Shown here: piece after piece, positions 27,378-36,757 of the stretch | Numbering within the stretch: position 1 is the first letter of the stretch | Layout of the letters: each line of letters begins with the position of its first letter | From: Euryarchaeota archaeon UBA23 | Lineage (GTDB): Archaea > Thermoplasmatota > Poseidoniia > Poseidoniales > Thalassarchaeaceae | Reading direction: 5' to 3' | DNA length: 60,561 bases | Assembly: GCA_002498725.1 (NCBI GenBank) | Contig: DAIJ01000011.1 | Coordinates: 1-60,561 of the forward strand | Program-made: the position numbers and the translations under genes | The notes under the pieces: generated by a model | Seen by the model: the letters and a program-made list of their open reading frames with translations, nothing else | Database searches by the model: none | Told to the model about the DNA's origin: nothing

Positions 27378-28223
27378 TCAGAGGAAAGCCCCGCAACTAA
27401 TGCAGTATGAAACACCAGTATTGTTCACGCCGCCGCACTCCTTGCATGTAACTACTGACTTGGCTAAACTAGATGGAAGGGGCGCTGACCATTGATTTTC
27501 TTCTTCTGAATCCCAAATTGGATCTTTTTTAGCAGCTCTATTAGAACTTTTGAGGTTCTTTTTCAAGGACCTTTTCTCGGCTTTAGCGGCTTCTTTAGCC
27601 TCTTTTTGAGATCTTTTTGCAGCTCTTTTTGCCTCTTTTTCGGCCTTGCGCTCTAGACGAGAATTCTCTCTATTCAAACGTCTTTGAGCGCTTGCTTCAG
27701 CACGACGTGCAAAAAAACCTGTATTTGTTTCATTAGATCCTAAGTTCTGGTTCTCAGAATTTTTGTTCTGAACCATACCTTCTACAGATACTTCAATATT
27801 CATACGTTCATCTGATTCATCAAGTTCCATCTCTTGACCTTCTGAATTAAGATCAGAAATGCGACCAGTTATACGCGCTTGACGTAGTAATGCGGCTCTG
27901 CCCTTTGGTTTTGCTTTTGCCTTCTCTTCAAGCCTTTCAACAGCAGCATCGCCTTTCGACCATAGGCCTTTATCTTCCATCTTGTACATCTTCCTAAGAT
28001 TCTTTATTGCAGAAGATCTGTGGTACTCGTGATCTTCAACTACTCGATAACGCATGAACATTATTACTCCTAAGAATATAGCAACTCCATGAATTGCGAA
28101 TAGGGATAATAAATCCTCTTTCAGAACTTCTTCTAATGCAGGGATACCGAAGCGAATTGCAATTACACCAACAGTAGGAGCCAAAAGAAGTGCTACTCCC
28201 ATCCCCGCAGATCTATCGGCCAT
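27378..28223 (-). CDS. Membrane protein with coiled coil and C-terminal zinc ribbon
   Basis: About 281 residues from ATG 28223, chosen because GGGGTGAT lies just upstream; GTG 28235 is also possible. Two membrane helices lie near the N-terminus (ALLLAPTVGVIAIRFGIPAL and LLSLFAIHGVAIFLGVIMFM). A long charged, Lys/Ala/Glu-rich region (about 65-250) includes a probable coiled coil (RLNRENSRLERKAEKEAKRA). The end is a zinc ribbon (CKECGG and CISCGAFL). The Lys/Ala/Glu stretch looks low-complexity but is in frame and typical of bridging proteins. The function is unknown. A membrane-tethered cytoplasmic scaffold with a metal-binding tip fits the layout. It lies just upstream of dnaJ on the same strand. 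Confidence 0.6.
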   Translation of the reverse strand: MADRSAGMGVALLLAPTVGVIAIRFGIPALEEVLKEDLLSLFAIHGVAIFLGVIMFMRYRVVEDHEYHRSSAIKNLRKMYKMEDKGLWSKGDAAVERLEEKAKAKPKGRAALLRQARITGRISDLNSEGQEMELDESDERMNIEVSVEGMVQNKNSENQNLGSNETNTGFFARRAEASAQRRLNRENSRLERKAEKEAKRAAKRSQKEAKEAAKAEKRSLKKNLKSSNRAAKKDPIWDSEEENQWSAPLPSSLAKSVVTCKECGGVNNTGVSYCISCGAFL

Positions 28224-28350
28224 AATCACCCCCACTCACAAGGTGGTTTGAATTATTCGTGATTCTGCTCAATAAAAAAACACTATGAAAAAAAGAAAAA
28301 TGATGAATTCTTCAAAAATAATCATCACCTTAACTGCTCTCGAAGAGATA

Positions 28351-28869
28351 ATGGAGACTACCATCAGAGTGGCAACTACGATACTCCCTCATGAAGATAC
28401 AGAGAAAGTTGTAGATTCTATCAAAAATCTATTTCCAAATTGGAAACCAGATAATTACCCTAAAAATCAGAATTTTCCCACAAAAAGAACTGATGTCGAG
28501 GTAGCAGGTAAGGCGGAATCACTTGATATAATACTTGATATTATTTCCAAAAATAGAATTCTAGATACTGCTTTTGATGCAATGACGATGTATCTTAATA
28601 ATGATACAACAAAATTCTACCTATCACGACAAGCAGCAATAGTTGGGAAGGTATCATTTGCTATTGATGAAAGACCAATTGGAGGAGTTATGAAAGTCAC
28701 ACTAAGTAGACAAAAACTAGGACTATGGCTTGAGCAAGAAACATGGCATGAGGGGAGAGATAAGATACCTCGCTCTGTAAGCGATGAATTAAGTATGGAT
28801 TCAGATGGAACTCCAAAAGAATGGTTTGACAAACGTGGAAGACCCACAATGAATGAAGATTATGATTGA
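28351..28869 (+). CDS. UPF0201 (DUF54) family RNA-binding-like protein
   Basis: About 172 residues from ATG 28351, supported by GAAGAGAT upstream; the frame is open to 28285. UPF0201 is a conserved archaeal family with a ferredoxin-like fold related to ribosomal-protein-type RNA binders. Signs are TTIRVATTILPHEDTEKVVD near the start, then SIKNLFPNWKP, the LDIILDIISKNRILDTA helix and the TKFYLSRQAAIVGKVSFAID segment. No molecular function is established. The 3' end overlaps the convergent Pcp-Nudix gene by 10 bases. Confidence 0.8.
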   Translation: METTIRVATTILPHEDTEKVVDSIKNLFPNWKPDNYPKNQNFPTKRTDVEVAGKAESLDIILDIISKNRILDTAFDAMTMYLNNDTTKFYLSRQAAIVGKVSFAIDERPIGGVMKVTLSRQKLGLWLEQETWHEGRDKIPRSVSDELSMDSDGTPKEWFDKRGRPTMNEDYD

Positions 28870-29861
28870 GGTATTCCCTGTAACATCCATTGCTTAATCA
28901 AAGGGACATCAGCGGGTAACCAATTGACAGTGTCCAATTCAGAAATATCTAGCCAACGAATCTCGTCGTGTTCTAGTGGTTTTATTGAACATGGATCGTG
29001 GACACCACAATCCCAGATATGCAAATCTATATGACGATCTTCATAATCATGAGAAATTGATGCTAATTTTATTTTTGGATTAACGTCTATAGATAGCTCC
29101 TCCATTATTTCACGACGTAATGCCTGATTTTGGTTTTCGCCGGAATCCACTTTACCTCCTGGAAATTCCCACCATCCCCCCCAAAAATCACCAGTTGGTC
29201 TTCTGCAAGATAGAATACGTCCCTCTGAATCTCTAATTAGAGCACCTACGACCTCAAGATTCGGCCTATTAGCAATGACCTTCAAAGCCCTTGTGACTAA
29301 ATTGAATTGAGTCTCTAAATCGATATAATTACTTGAGGGTAAATGAATAAAAATTGCGGGTATTAATCTACCAGATTCTAAACTTATCTCCAAGTTCCTT
29401 ATCGTATTGAGTGTACGGAATATCGTCTCATTACAAACAAAGCCTCCTGCGTCTTCACTCCAAACAATTCTTTCTTCATTCTCAAACTCTTCATCTAACA
29501 CATGTATTGATGCCGTAGTTTCATGTAAATCATCACCACCCGGTATTATTACACCATTTGAGATTCTGCCAGAATTATCTTTTTCTTCGAAATGAGATTT
29601 ATTTCTACCAAACTTCTCTAGAGATATTTTTTGTCGTCTTGCTGACAAACCAAGATGTATTATTGCGTCCCACTTATTACCTGACTCTAGCATTTCAGAA
29701 ACCTCTGAAGAGCCTTTTTCATCAACTGAAAGAAGAATTGTCTCAATCTCAAATTCTACGATTTCTCTGTTTTCAAATAATTCCAACAATTGTTGAGAAA
29801 TATTGGTTTCATAATTCGAAAATGGCGTAAAAGCAGTCATCAGCACCTTTGGCACGGGCAT
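28860..29861 (-). CDS. Fusion of pyroglutamyl-peptidase I-like domain and Nudix hydrolase
   Basis: About 333 residues from ATG 29861 (GTG 29867 is also possible). Numbered from the GTG, residues 5-180 match pyroglutamyl peptidase I (C15): the start VLMTAFTPFSNYETN, then E84 (ISLEKFGRN), C145 (DAGGFVCNETIF) and H175 (AIFIHLP), so the Glu-Cys-His triad appears intact. Residues 203-335 form a Nudix domain of the MutT type with an intact box G238-x5-E244-x7-REIMEE and the WWEFPGGKV lead-in. A C15 peptidase normally removes N-terminal pyroglutamate; MutT-type Nudix enzymes hydrolyse oxidised nucleotides. The two domains are joined by a short linker in one frame. A shared physiological role is not obvious. 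It overlaps the convergent UPF0201 gene. Confidence 0.8.
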   Translation of the reverse strand: MPVPKVLMTAFTPFSNYETNISQQLLELFENREIVEFEIETILLSVDEKGSSEVSEMLESGNKWDAIIHLGLSARRQKISLEKFGRNKSHFEEKDNSGRISNGVIIPGGDDLHETTASIHVLDEEFENEERIVWSEDAGGFVCNETIFRTLNTIRNLEISLESGRLIPAIFIHLPSSNYIDLETQFNLVTRALKVIANRPNLEVVGALIRDSEGRILSCRRPTGDFWGGWWEFPGGKVDSGENQNQALRREIMEELSIDVNPKIKLASISHDYEDRHIDLHIWDCGVHDPCSIKPLEHDEIRWLDISELDTVNWLPADVPLIKQWMLQGIPQS

Positions 29862-29939
29862 CTCCACGGGGTCTATGTTGTAGGTCTTTATGTACGCCTG
29901 TAGTCGTCATATTCATTCGGTATACAGCCTGGGGTGGAT

Positions 29940-30287
29940 ATGATGAGTAGTGAGTTCGTCGTCGAAGTTATTGAAGAGGAGGACGATTACGATGGCGTTA
30001 ATCCCTTTCGTGTAGCTAAGGCGATATGGTTTGAAGTGAGTGGGGGCATAGGCCCATGGGGGGCACTAAGACCTCTGATTGCTATTGCACTTGCCTTCAT
30101 CCCATTCCTATTCCTAGGACAGCATTTTAATCGACAACATAGGAAGGCGGCTGGATGGTTTGCAGTACAATTCCCTTTGATTCTGAGTGTTATTCTATGG
30201 CCTGTTTTGTATATCTGGTCAATAGGTGATGCTTGGTGGGTTTCTAGTAATATAGTTTCCAAGTCAGAATCATTAGATTACGTCTAA
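29940..30287 (+). CDS. Small two-helix membrane protein
   Basis: About 115 residues from ATG 29940, preceded by GGGGTGGAT; GTG 29934 is an alternative. An acidic N-terminus (VIEEEDDYDGVNPF) leads to two hydrophobic segments (PLIAIALAFIPFLFLG and FPLILSVILWPVLYIW) separated by a basic loop (QHFNRQHRKAAGW). This fits a small integral membrane protein with both ends on the same side. No family is recognised. It is divergent from the Pcp-Nudix gene and abuts the end of the next, convergent gene with no gap. Confidence 0.6.
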   Translation: MMSSEFVVEVIEEEDDYDGVNPFRVAKAIWFEVSGGIGPWGALRPLIAIALAFIPFLFLGQHFNRQHRKAAGWFAVQFPLILSVILWPVLYIWSIGDAWWVSSNIVSKSESLDYV

Positions 30288-30800
30288 TCAAAACCCTTCA
30301 GGGATATCCATTGGACTGAATAAATGACCAGGGCTTGATGCTTCGGCCATCTGAATACGAACTTTCATTTCCCAATCCCTTAGAAGAGTAATTACAGATA
30401 CAAAAGGGATTTCAGAACCATTGATTATTACTCGGATCATTGTATCTAAAATATCCATGCGGTCTTGATCTAATGTTTCCAAAATTCTATCTAAAGGGAA
30501 GGAATCAATTAATGGAACTACTCCTTCTATATCAATTGGCCAAGGTTCTGTGATATTTTTGGGAAGATGCTCTCCACTAATCGCAGCAGTATCTTCTAAA
30601 GATTCGAGTAAGGCATTGATATACTTCGAAATTACAAGAGAGACCTCGACTACGGGTAGATTGTATTGTTTAACAAAATTGACCATGTTTTCTTGTAAAA
30701 AAAGCAATCTTACCTCAACCGCCTCATCGGGAGTTGGCAACTTTGTGACTTCGTCCACACCATCGGCTTGGGTATAGGGTTCAAGAAATAACCGAATCAA
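30288..30800 (-). CDS. Small helical protein coupled to the giant calcium-repeat protein
   Basis: Up to 170 residues, helical, acidic, without signal or membrane segments and so probably cytoplasmic. The assigned start is TTG 30800, which shares bases with the TGA stop of the giant surface protein (TTGA), a sign of stop-start coupling; a GTG about 15 codons in is possible. No clear Shine-Dalgarno sequence is present. Features include an N-terminal helix with VEVRLLFLQENMVNFVKQY and the middle segment PLIDSFPLDRILETLDQDRM. I do not recognise the family. Its coupling suggests a dedicated cytoplasmic partner or regulator of the upstream exported protein, but this is inference. Confidence 0.55.
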   Translation of the reverse strand: MIRLFLEPYTQADGVDEVTKLPTPDEAVEVRLLFLQENMVNFVKQYNLPVVEVSLVISKYINALLESLEDTAAISGEHLPKNITEPWPIDIEGVVPLIDSFPLDRILETLDQDRMDILDTMIRVIINGSEIPFVSVITLLRDWEMKVRIQMAEASSPGHLFSPMDIPEGF

Positions 30801-33800
30801 CTGGTTGTTCTGTCATCGTAACGAATTGGTGAACCCGCATTTCCACGGACTCCATCAAGCATATCATCTTCTATCTCAAAATGATCATTCAACCAATCAC
30901 CATCAGTATCCCAATTAGTTGGATCTGTTCCATCAGCTATTTGATCACCATCGATATCAATCTTCCACCAATTCCAGACATATTCTCCTAATCCAGTATT
31001 TGGTAAATGATACCTGTCTCCTGCAAAACGATTGTACAAATCAGTCCAAGCACCATTAACCACTACTTCATCGTCAGAAGGATCAAGATATTGATAATCG
31101 GTATCTCGGTCATTTACAATATATGCGTATAGATTATCCGCATTATTGTACTTGTACATTCTGAAGTAATTAGAGGTTAAAGCGGCTGCACCACCACAAG
31201 TCCCTAGTAATGACTCTCTTAATTGCCACCATTCTTCTACGATATTACCTGAGCAATCGTAAAGATTTGCTTGTCTTACTAATGTTGGAGACGATAAGGT
31301 AGCATTAACAACACCAAAATATTCTTGGAAATTATTGTATGGAACATACGAACAACTTCCAGCATTACAATCCCAACCACCATCATTATCTGCATCCTGA
31401 CCTGCATCATTAGGATCAGTAGCATCATGTGTAAACCAAGTCCAATCTAATGTTGGCCTACCTATATTCCCCCCTTCCACAGTAACTGGTTTGAGGACAT
31501 TTGCAGTTACTTGATGCCAAACTACTGAGATCTTGAGATATGAAGACCAATTGTCATTAGTCTCATTCCAACCTCTGTAATACTCATAGAAGTCGGGCAT
31601 CATGTCACCGTCTGTGTCGTTATCTAGAGGATTTGTACCATACTTGAAAATTTCACGGCCATCGCTGAGATTCATGTTTTGCGAATACTGAGACACTGAG
31701 CCCTGATCTAGATTAACTTGCATTATCATCGAATCACCATCGGAATCCATATCTAAAGGATGAGTTCCATTTTCAAATTCCATCTTATTAGTGAAGTACA
31801 GTTCAGAGCTGGATTGTCCTATTGGTTGGGTGTTGTAAGATGTGAATTCTCTATCGTCCCAAATTCCTTGTTCCGCCGGCCTGTCGGAATTAGTTCGATC
31901 ATACCATCCATCGGCGTCAGGATCATATTCTACATCAAGAGGATTGAGGGGGTTCAAAGACCAACGATAATCATTAATTGGTAACCATTGGCCATAAATC
32001 GAGAAGCAAAACTCCCAACCATCAGGTAATCCATCGCTATCTGAGTCTGGGTGTGTTGGATCCGATACACCTGCAAGACTAATGTTGAAATTATTTGGAT
32101 CCACGGAATTTATTAGACCTGCCCTCTCACTAGATGTAAGGCTCTTTGTAGAGAAAAGAGAGTATAATTCACCTCTTGCAGCATCCCTAGACATGCCTTT
32201 TTCCTGCATGTGAGCAGTTATGGTGTCAAGCCCATATGACACCAAACCTGTGCCATTAGGGATAGTGTCTACTGCTGATCTTTTCCCATAAACTCGAGCA
32301 TCATACTCTGCAAGATTATCAAATGATTCAGAATCTGAAATAAAACCATCCTGGTCGCAATCGTAAGAATCTCCATCACTATCTATGTGTACATCGGTAC
32401 CCGTTAGAGGATTCATCATCCATAGATTAGCTTCCAAATCCCATTCAGTAAACCAATATTCATAACCATCACTCATACCATCACGATCGGTATCTTGTGC
32501 ATTAGGATCCATTATCCCAAGGAGTGCTTGAAGGAGTGGTTTTGCAGGAAGGCCATCTTCCCAATCATCAAATTGTTGCATTGCTATATCGGCCCTTCCT
32601 TCCTTATTGAACAGGATTCTACGTACACGATTAACTGCTTCATCCGGATCCAAAGTTTCTGCCTCTTGCCACATAAGTGGAGCATCTGGAGGTGAAAGGC
32701 CACCATTCTGCGGATTTGTATTTGTTAAATTCAACTCGACTAGATCTGTAACTCCATCTAGATCTGAATCGAAACCTCCATCTCCAGCCACAAGAGGATT
32801 CAACGTCCAAACAGAAGAACTAGAATTCCAACGAGTAAACATTAACTCAATTCCATCAAGTAAGCCATCGCCATCAGTGTCAGCATTGTTTGGGTCTGCT
32901 GTCACTCCGCGTTGTGTAATTAATTCCGGAGTTAAAAATGCTCCAAATGACAATGTTGATTCAGCAGACAACCATGGTGTAGCAAGAAGTTCTCCACCTA
33001 CTGAAAGAAGATAGAACTGAGGGACTGTAGTCAATTTCTCTACTTCACTTAAATTACCATCAATACAATTGTATTCTTCCCAGTTATTCATTCCATCTCC
33101 ATCTGGATCCCCATTCTGATCTTTTTCATTAACCGGATTCAGAGTCCAAGTCTCATCATACAAACTCCAACGAGAATGATAAAATTCCCAACCATCTGGC
33201 ATGCCATCGCCATCTGAATCTGCATCAAGTGGATTCGCGGCACCTACATCCTCACTAGTCGTACCATTGATCAAACTTTGATATGCAGTACTTGTCTTAC
33301 CACCAAAAGAGTCACCTGCAAGACCAAACCAACTTTCATCGGCCAAGAGTGTTTCAAAACCTTCTGGGAAAGATAAACCTGTATTGGTACCTTCTGTGGA
33401 TATTATCTGATCTTTGATATGATATTCAAGCCAATTAACTAATCTCTCATTAAGGTCTAATACTCCATCGTGATTAACGTCGAAGCCATCGCCATCCGGA
33501 TTATTAAGAGCATCAGACCCATTCATTGGATTAATTCCAGCATTGTTTCGTGCCCAAGTACACTGGTATCTAGCCTCCCAGCCATCTGGAAGTGTATCCC
33601 CATCAGAATCTGGATTATTCGGGTCTGTTTTTGTCCAATTAGCAGCGGCGCTTGCATTCTCTCCATGAGTAGGCAAACCCTCTCTAGCTACCGTTTCTAG
33701 AAGATTCCCCCACATATATTCGCAGAGATTACTCAATCCGTCTCCATCAGCGTCCATAGATGCATCATTTGGATTTCTTGGATCTAGTGTCCATAGGTTG

Positions 33801-36526
33801 CCACCTGTATATACATCTCCAATCCAGCGACGATGCTCAATTTCCCAGCCATCAGGCATACCGTCACCATCACTATCCTCACTAGTCGGATCTGTTGGCC
33901 CATCAGTACCTCCACCGGCTCCAGAATTCAACCACCCAGAAAGATGTACTTGCTCAGCTGCTTCTCCAGAACTCTCATCACATATGTAGTCATCATTTAG
34001 GTAATGACAATAGAAATTTGTAGATTCTGCGAACCAACCCCAATATTCTTCTCCATCTGTAAGTCCATCTTGATCTGAGTCCATATCTCTTGGATCAGTC
34101 CCATTAAAACCATTAGCACTAGTGTTGATGAAACGATATTCATCTAGATTAGTCCAATCACGACTGAATTCAAGTCCCTCTAATACAAAATTAACACCAT
34201 CTGAATCTTGATCTCGAATAGCATCGTATGGGTCGGTAGGGTCAAGCCCATAAGCAAATTCCCAACCATCTGGCATTCCATCTAGATCTGAATCAATTGA
34301 AAGAGGATCTATCTGGGCTATATTCATGAAGCGCCCGGGCGATGCACCGGCAAAAATATACTTCTTACCATCTTCATTTAATGTAGTTAGAGATGTAATA
34401 AGTCCGGGAATACGTGTTTGATTTAATGCGGCACCTAAGATTCCTTGCGAACCCCCTTCTAGACTCCAAGTTCCATCTCTAGAACCTAATATTATGGAGT
34501 CTTCAAGAGCAAGGATGGAATAAATATCATTAGCACCCTGTTCCCAACGTTCTATGTTAAACATTCTATCAGTTGTAAAAGACTGCTTTGGCAGGCCAAG
34601 GAAGAGAGTTAAATCGATTAAATGAAGACCCCCTGGTGTTCCAAACCATACTCCTGTAACCTCCTCAAGAGATCCATCAGCCGCAACTGGGCCTGCAAGT
34701 TCCATCACATTAACGACTGCTGATTTAGAAGAATTCAGAAGATCTGCAAAATTAACAAACTCTTCGGCATTCTCTGAAGTATATACCCAGAATGGGTCTC
34801 CCACCGAAGTTTTAGCATCTCCCGTATCCCACCTTATTAATCCAGAATCAGTTCCTATCAACAACATAGGTCCTCGGCCTGGCAACTCAAAGTGCAAGGT
34901 AGCGGTTACTGATGCTTCTGAATTAGATAAGATCTGATAAAGATCTTCAATGATTTCTGGCTCTTGTATTTGAGGAGTGTTGCCTATAATTGAGGATTCA
35001 CTAATGGTAGTAGTCCATACTTGATATTGATTTCCAACAATAATTAGATCAATATCACCACTGCCTGTTTGCATTTTGTGTATAATTTTTACAGGGCCAA
35101 GTTCTGATTCAGTCAGCGTATCCATAATTGGAAGTCCATTTTCAAGCATCAAACTATGTAATCCATTATTTGTACCTAACAAAATCATGTCATTTTGTCC
35201 AAGACTAAATCTTTCCATTGTAAACATTTCCAGACCTGAAGGTAATTCATATTCTTGGCTGACCTTAGTAAATGGATCAATTATGGTGATTCCAAAGGCA
35301 GACCCTACTAGAAGCCTATCACGCCCAGGATCAGATATTACAGAATGTACCGCACCATCTACAAGAGAAGGTTCAGAAGAACGATCAAAGAACATAACTT
35401 CTGAATTAGCTTCATTATTTGGAGCGCCTCTAAGTCCAGGCAAAACCCAATTTTCTCCGTCTAGATAAACGAGATATTCCTCATAATTACTGAATGCCTC
35501 ACCCCATCTGGCAGTGGCGATTGAAGTGTCGGGAATTATGAAACCGTCTCTATCGAGATCCCAACCATCATTATCAGAATCCTCAACTGCATCACTTGCA
35601 TTCCTTGGATCTAGGCCATAATAAGCCTCCCAGCCATCGGGTATACCGTCACCAGGAACTGCTAAACTAATTGGAATTAATTCGCTCCAAGCATAGTGAT
35701 CGGAATCGGAACGTCGAGGATCTGAGCCAAGCCAGCCATCATCGCCAGTCGGTCTCTCGACACCAACTTGACAAGCATCTTTGTGAAGATTTGGCATCTC
35801 ACCAAAACACCAGAGACCATCTCTTTCAGTCACCCAATCTTCAGGTGCACCAAACCAATATTCCTCAGAGTTTGTATATCTTTCATTGATATCTATTTCT
35901 CCATCTCGGTTAACATCAAATCCATCCCCACAACCCCACTCATTTGGTTGTTTAATACAAAGATCTGCATCCTCTATTTCATCAGAAGGATCAAGTGGAT
36001 CAAAGAAGAGACACTTCCACTCACTGGTTGCTTGGTTGATATATCCAGTTCCGCCCTCGGTACACATATAGATCTCAAAACCATCAGGAATTCCATCTCC
36101 GTCACTATCTGATTTTCTTGGATCTAAATACTCTCTATATCCCGATTCAGTTTCATCTGGGGATTTACCGGTTAGTGAAAGACGCTCTGTAAAACATGTA
36201 TCAAGAGTCCAAGGCCAACAATACTCTAGAAGAGCAGAGGCCCCATCACGATCGAAGTCGGTTAAGTTATCAGATCCATTCATTGGATCAAGGCCATCAA
36301 CAATAATTATTCCAGATGAGGTCTGAAGTGTAATAGATTCTCCAAAGATAACTTCATGGATATCTGGTATAAGATCCTCGTCTTGGTCCACCGCCATTGG
36401 ACCTTGACCATCAGTCTGACCAGGGTCTATTGAGGACACTGGAGACTGTGGCCTAGTTTGAGATACGAAGACTAGACTGCTTAGAATAAGAAGTGTGACA
36501 AGGAATGCAGTCTGCTTGCGTCGCAT
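30797..36526 (-). CDS. Giant secreted protein with calcium-binding (TSP3/EF-hand-like) repeats and a propeller-like insert
   Basis: A 1909-residue exported protein. A signal peptide (about 1-25, FLVTLLILSSLVFVSQT) is followed by about a dozen acidic repeats of the type DSDGDGMPDGWE, spaced roughly 60-130 residues apart. They often lie near a TLNP-type segment and a second DxDGDG site. Such Asp-rich loops bind Ca2+ in thrombospondin type 3 repeats and dockerin/EF-hand proteins. Between about residues 385 and 745 the repeats stop and five or six strands of the type LLVGSAFGITIID or LLGTNNGLHSL occur, as in a beta-propeller. No C-terminal membrane helix is seen, so attachment must be by another route. 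ATG 36526 is preceded by GAGGT. The small 170-residue gene is coupled downstream. Confidence 0.85.
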   Translation of the reverse strand: MRRKQTAFLVTLLILSSLVFVSQTRPQSPVSSIDPGQTDGQGPMAVDQDEDLIPDIHEVIFGESITLQTSSGIIIVDGLDPMNGSDNLTDFDRDGASALLEYCWPWTLDTCFTERLSLTGKSPDETESGYREYLDPRKSDSDGDGIPDGFEIYMCTEGGTGYINQATSEWKCLFFDPLDPSDEIEDADLCIKQPNEWGCGDGFDVNRDGEIDINERYTNSEEYWFGAPEDWVTERDGLWCFGEMPNLHKDACQVGVERPTGDDGWLGSDPRRSDSDHYAWSELIPISLAVPGDGIPDGWEAYYGLDPRNASDAVEDSDNDGWDLDRDGFIIPDTSIATARWGEAFSNYEEYLVYLDGENWVLPGLRGAPNNEANSEVMFFDRSSEPSLVDGAVHSVISDPGRDRLLVGSAFGITIIDPFTKVSQEYELPSGLEMFTMERFSLGQNDMILLGTNNGLHSLMLENGLPIMDTLTESELGPVKIIHKMQTGSGDIDLIIVGNQYQVWTTTISESSIIGNTPQIQEPEIIEDLYQILSNSEASVTATLHFELPGRGPMLLIGTDSGLIRWDTGDAKTSVGDPFWVYTSENAEEFVNFADLLNSSKSAVVNVMELAGPVAADGSLEEVTGVWFGTPGGLHLIDLTLFLGLPKQSFTTDRMFNIERWEQGANDIYSILALEDSIILGSRDGTWSLEGGSQGILGAALNQTRIPGLITSLTTLNEDGKKYIFAGASPGRFMNIAQIDPLSIDSDLDGMPDGWEFAYGLDPTDPYDAIRDQDSDGVNFVLEGLEFSRDWTNLDEYRFINTSANGFNGTDPRDMDSDQDGLTDGEEYWGWFAESTNFYCHYLNDDYICDESSGEAAEQVHLSGWLNSGAGGGTDGPTDPTSEDSDGDGMPDGWEIEHRRWIGDVYTGGNLWTLDPRNPNDASMDADGDGLSNLCEYMWGNLLETVAREGLPTHGENASAAANWTKTDPNNPDSDGDTLPDGWEARYQCTWARNNAGINPMNGSDALNNPDGDGFDVNHDGVLDLNERLVNWLEYHIKDQIISTEGTNTGLSFPEGFETLLADESWFGLAGDSFGGKTSTAYQSLINGTTSEDVGAANPLDADSDGDGMPDGWEFYHSRWSLYDETWTLNPVNEKDQNGDPDGDGMNNWEEYNCIDGNLSEVEKLTTVPQFYLLSVGGELLATPWLSAESTLSFGAFLTPELITQRGVTADPNNADTDGDGLLDGIELMFTRWNSSSSVWTLNPLVAGDGGFDSDLDGVTDLVELNLTNTNPQNGGLSPPDAPLMWQEAETLDPDEAVNRVRRILFNKEGRADIAMQQFDDWEDGLPAKPLLQALLGIMDPNAQDTDRDGMSDGYEYWFTEWDLEANLWMMNPLTGTDVHIDSDGDSYDCDQDGFISDSESFDNLAEYDARVYGKRSAVDTIPNGTGLVSYGLDTITAHMQEKGMSRDAARGELYSLFSTKSLTSSERAGLINSVDPNNFNISLAGVSDPTHPDSDSDGLPDGWEFCFSIYGQWLPINDYRWSLNPLNPLDVEYDPDADGWYDRTNSDRPAEQGIWDDREFTSYNTQPIGQSSSELYFTNKMEFENGTHPLDMDSDGDSMIMQVNLDQGSVSQYSQNMNLSDGREIFKYGTNPLDNDTDGDMMPDFYEYYRGWNETNDNWSSYLKISVVWHQVTANVLKPVTVEGGNIGRPTLDWTWFTHDATDPNDAGQDADNDGGWDCNAGSCSYVPYNNFQEYFGVVNATLSSPTLVRQANLYDCSGNIVEEWWQLRESLLGTCGGAAALTSNYFRMYKYNNADNLYAYIVNDRDTDYQYLDPSDDEVVVNGAWTDLYNRFAGDRYHLPNTGLGEYVWNWWKIDIDGDQIADGTDPTNWDTDGDWLNDHFEIEDDMLDGVRGNAGSPIRYDDRTTS

Positions 36527-36698
36527 GATATGACCTCTTCTTTATGCTAGTTAGCGCACTTACATGACTTATGATAATGATGGAGCGTCGTTCGGACACT
36601 GAGTTATATTGGTATAGACTAGACTGTGTTGACTTAGATTTGCGAAAAAGATACAGATTGTCTCCGGATTGGATGAAAAATAGTGAAAAATATCTTTC

Positions 36699-36708
36699 AA
36701 ATATATTT
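36699..36708 (+). promoter_or_regulatory. TATA-like box for the MBL hydrolase gene
   Basis: CAAATATATTTTTC lies about 50-59 bases upstream of ATG 36758, which would place the start of transcription near 36730. The rest of the 231-base gap (36527-36757) between the divergent giant-protein and hydrolase genes shows no ORF, tRNA or strong repeat. Confidence 0.45.
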
Positions 36709-36757
36709 TTCTTGGGGTTGTTTCAAGGAGTAGAAGTGTCTCGCTAAGTCTGATTCA

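Noticed and set aside
27540..27680. Lys/Ala/Glu-rich stretch that could be a histone-like tail
   Set aside because: It lies inside a membrane-protein frame and reads best as a coiled coil.
32607..33014. Long forward open frames inside the giant calcium-repeat gene
   Set aside because: They arise from the complement of the repeated Asp/Gly codons.
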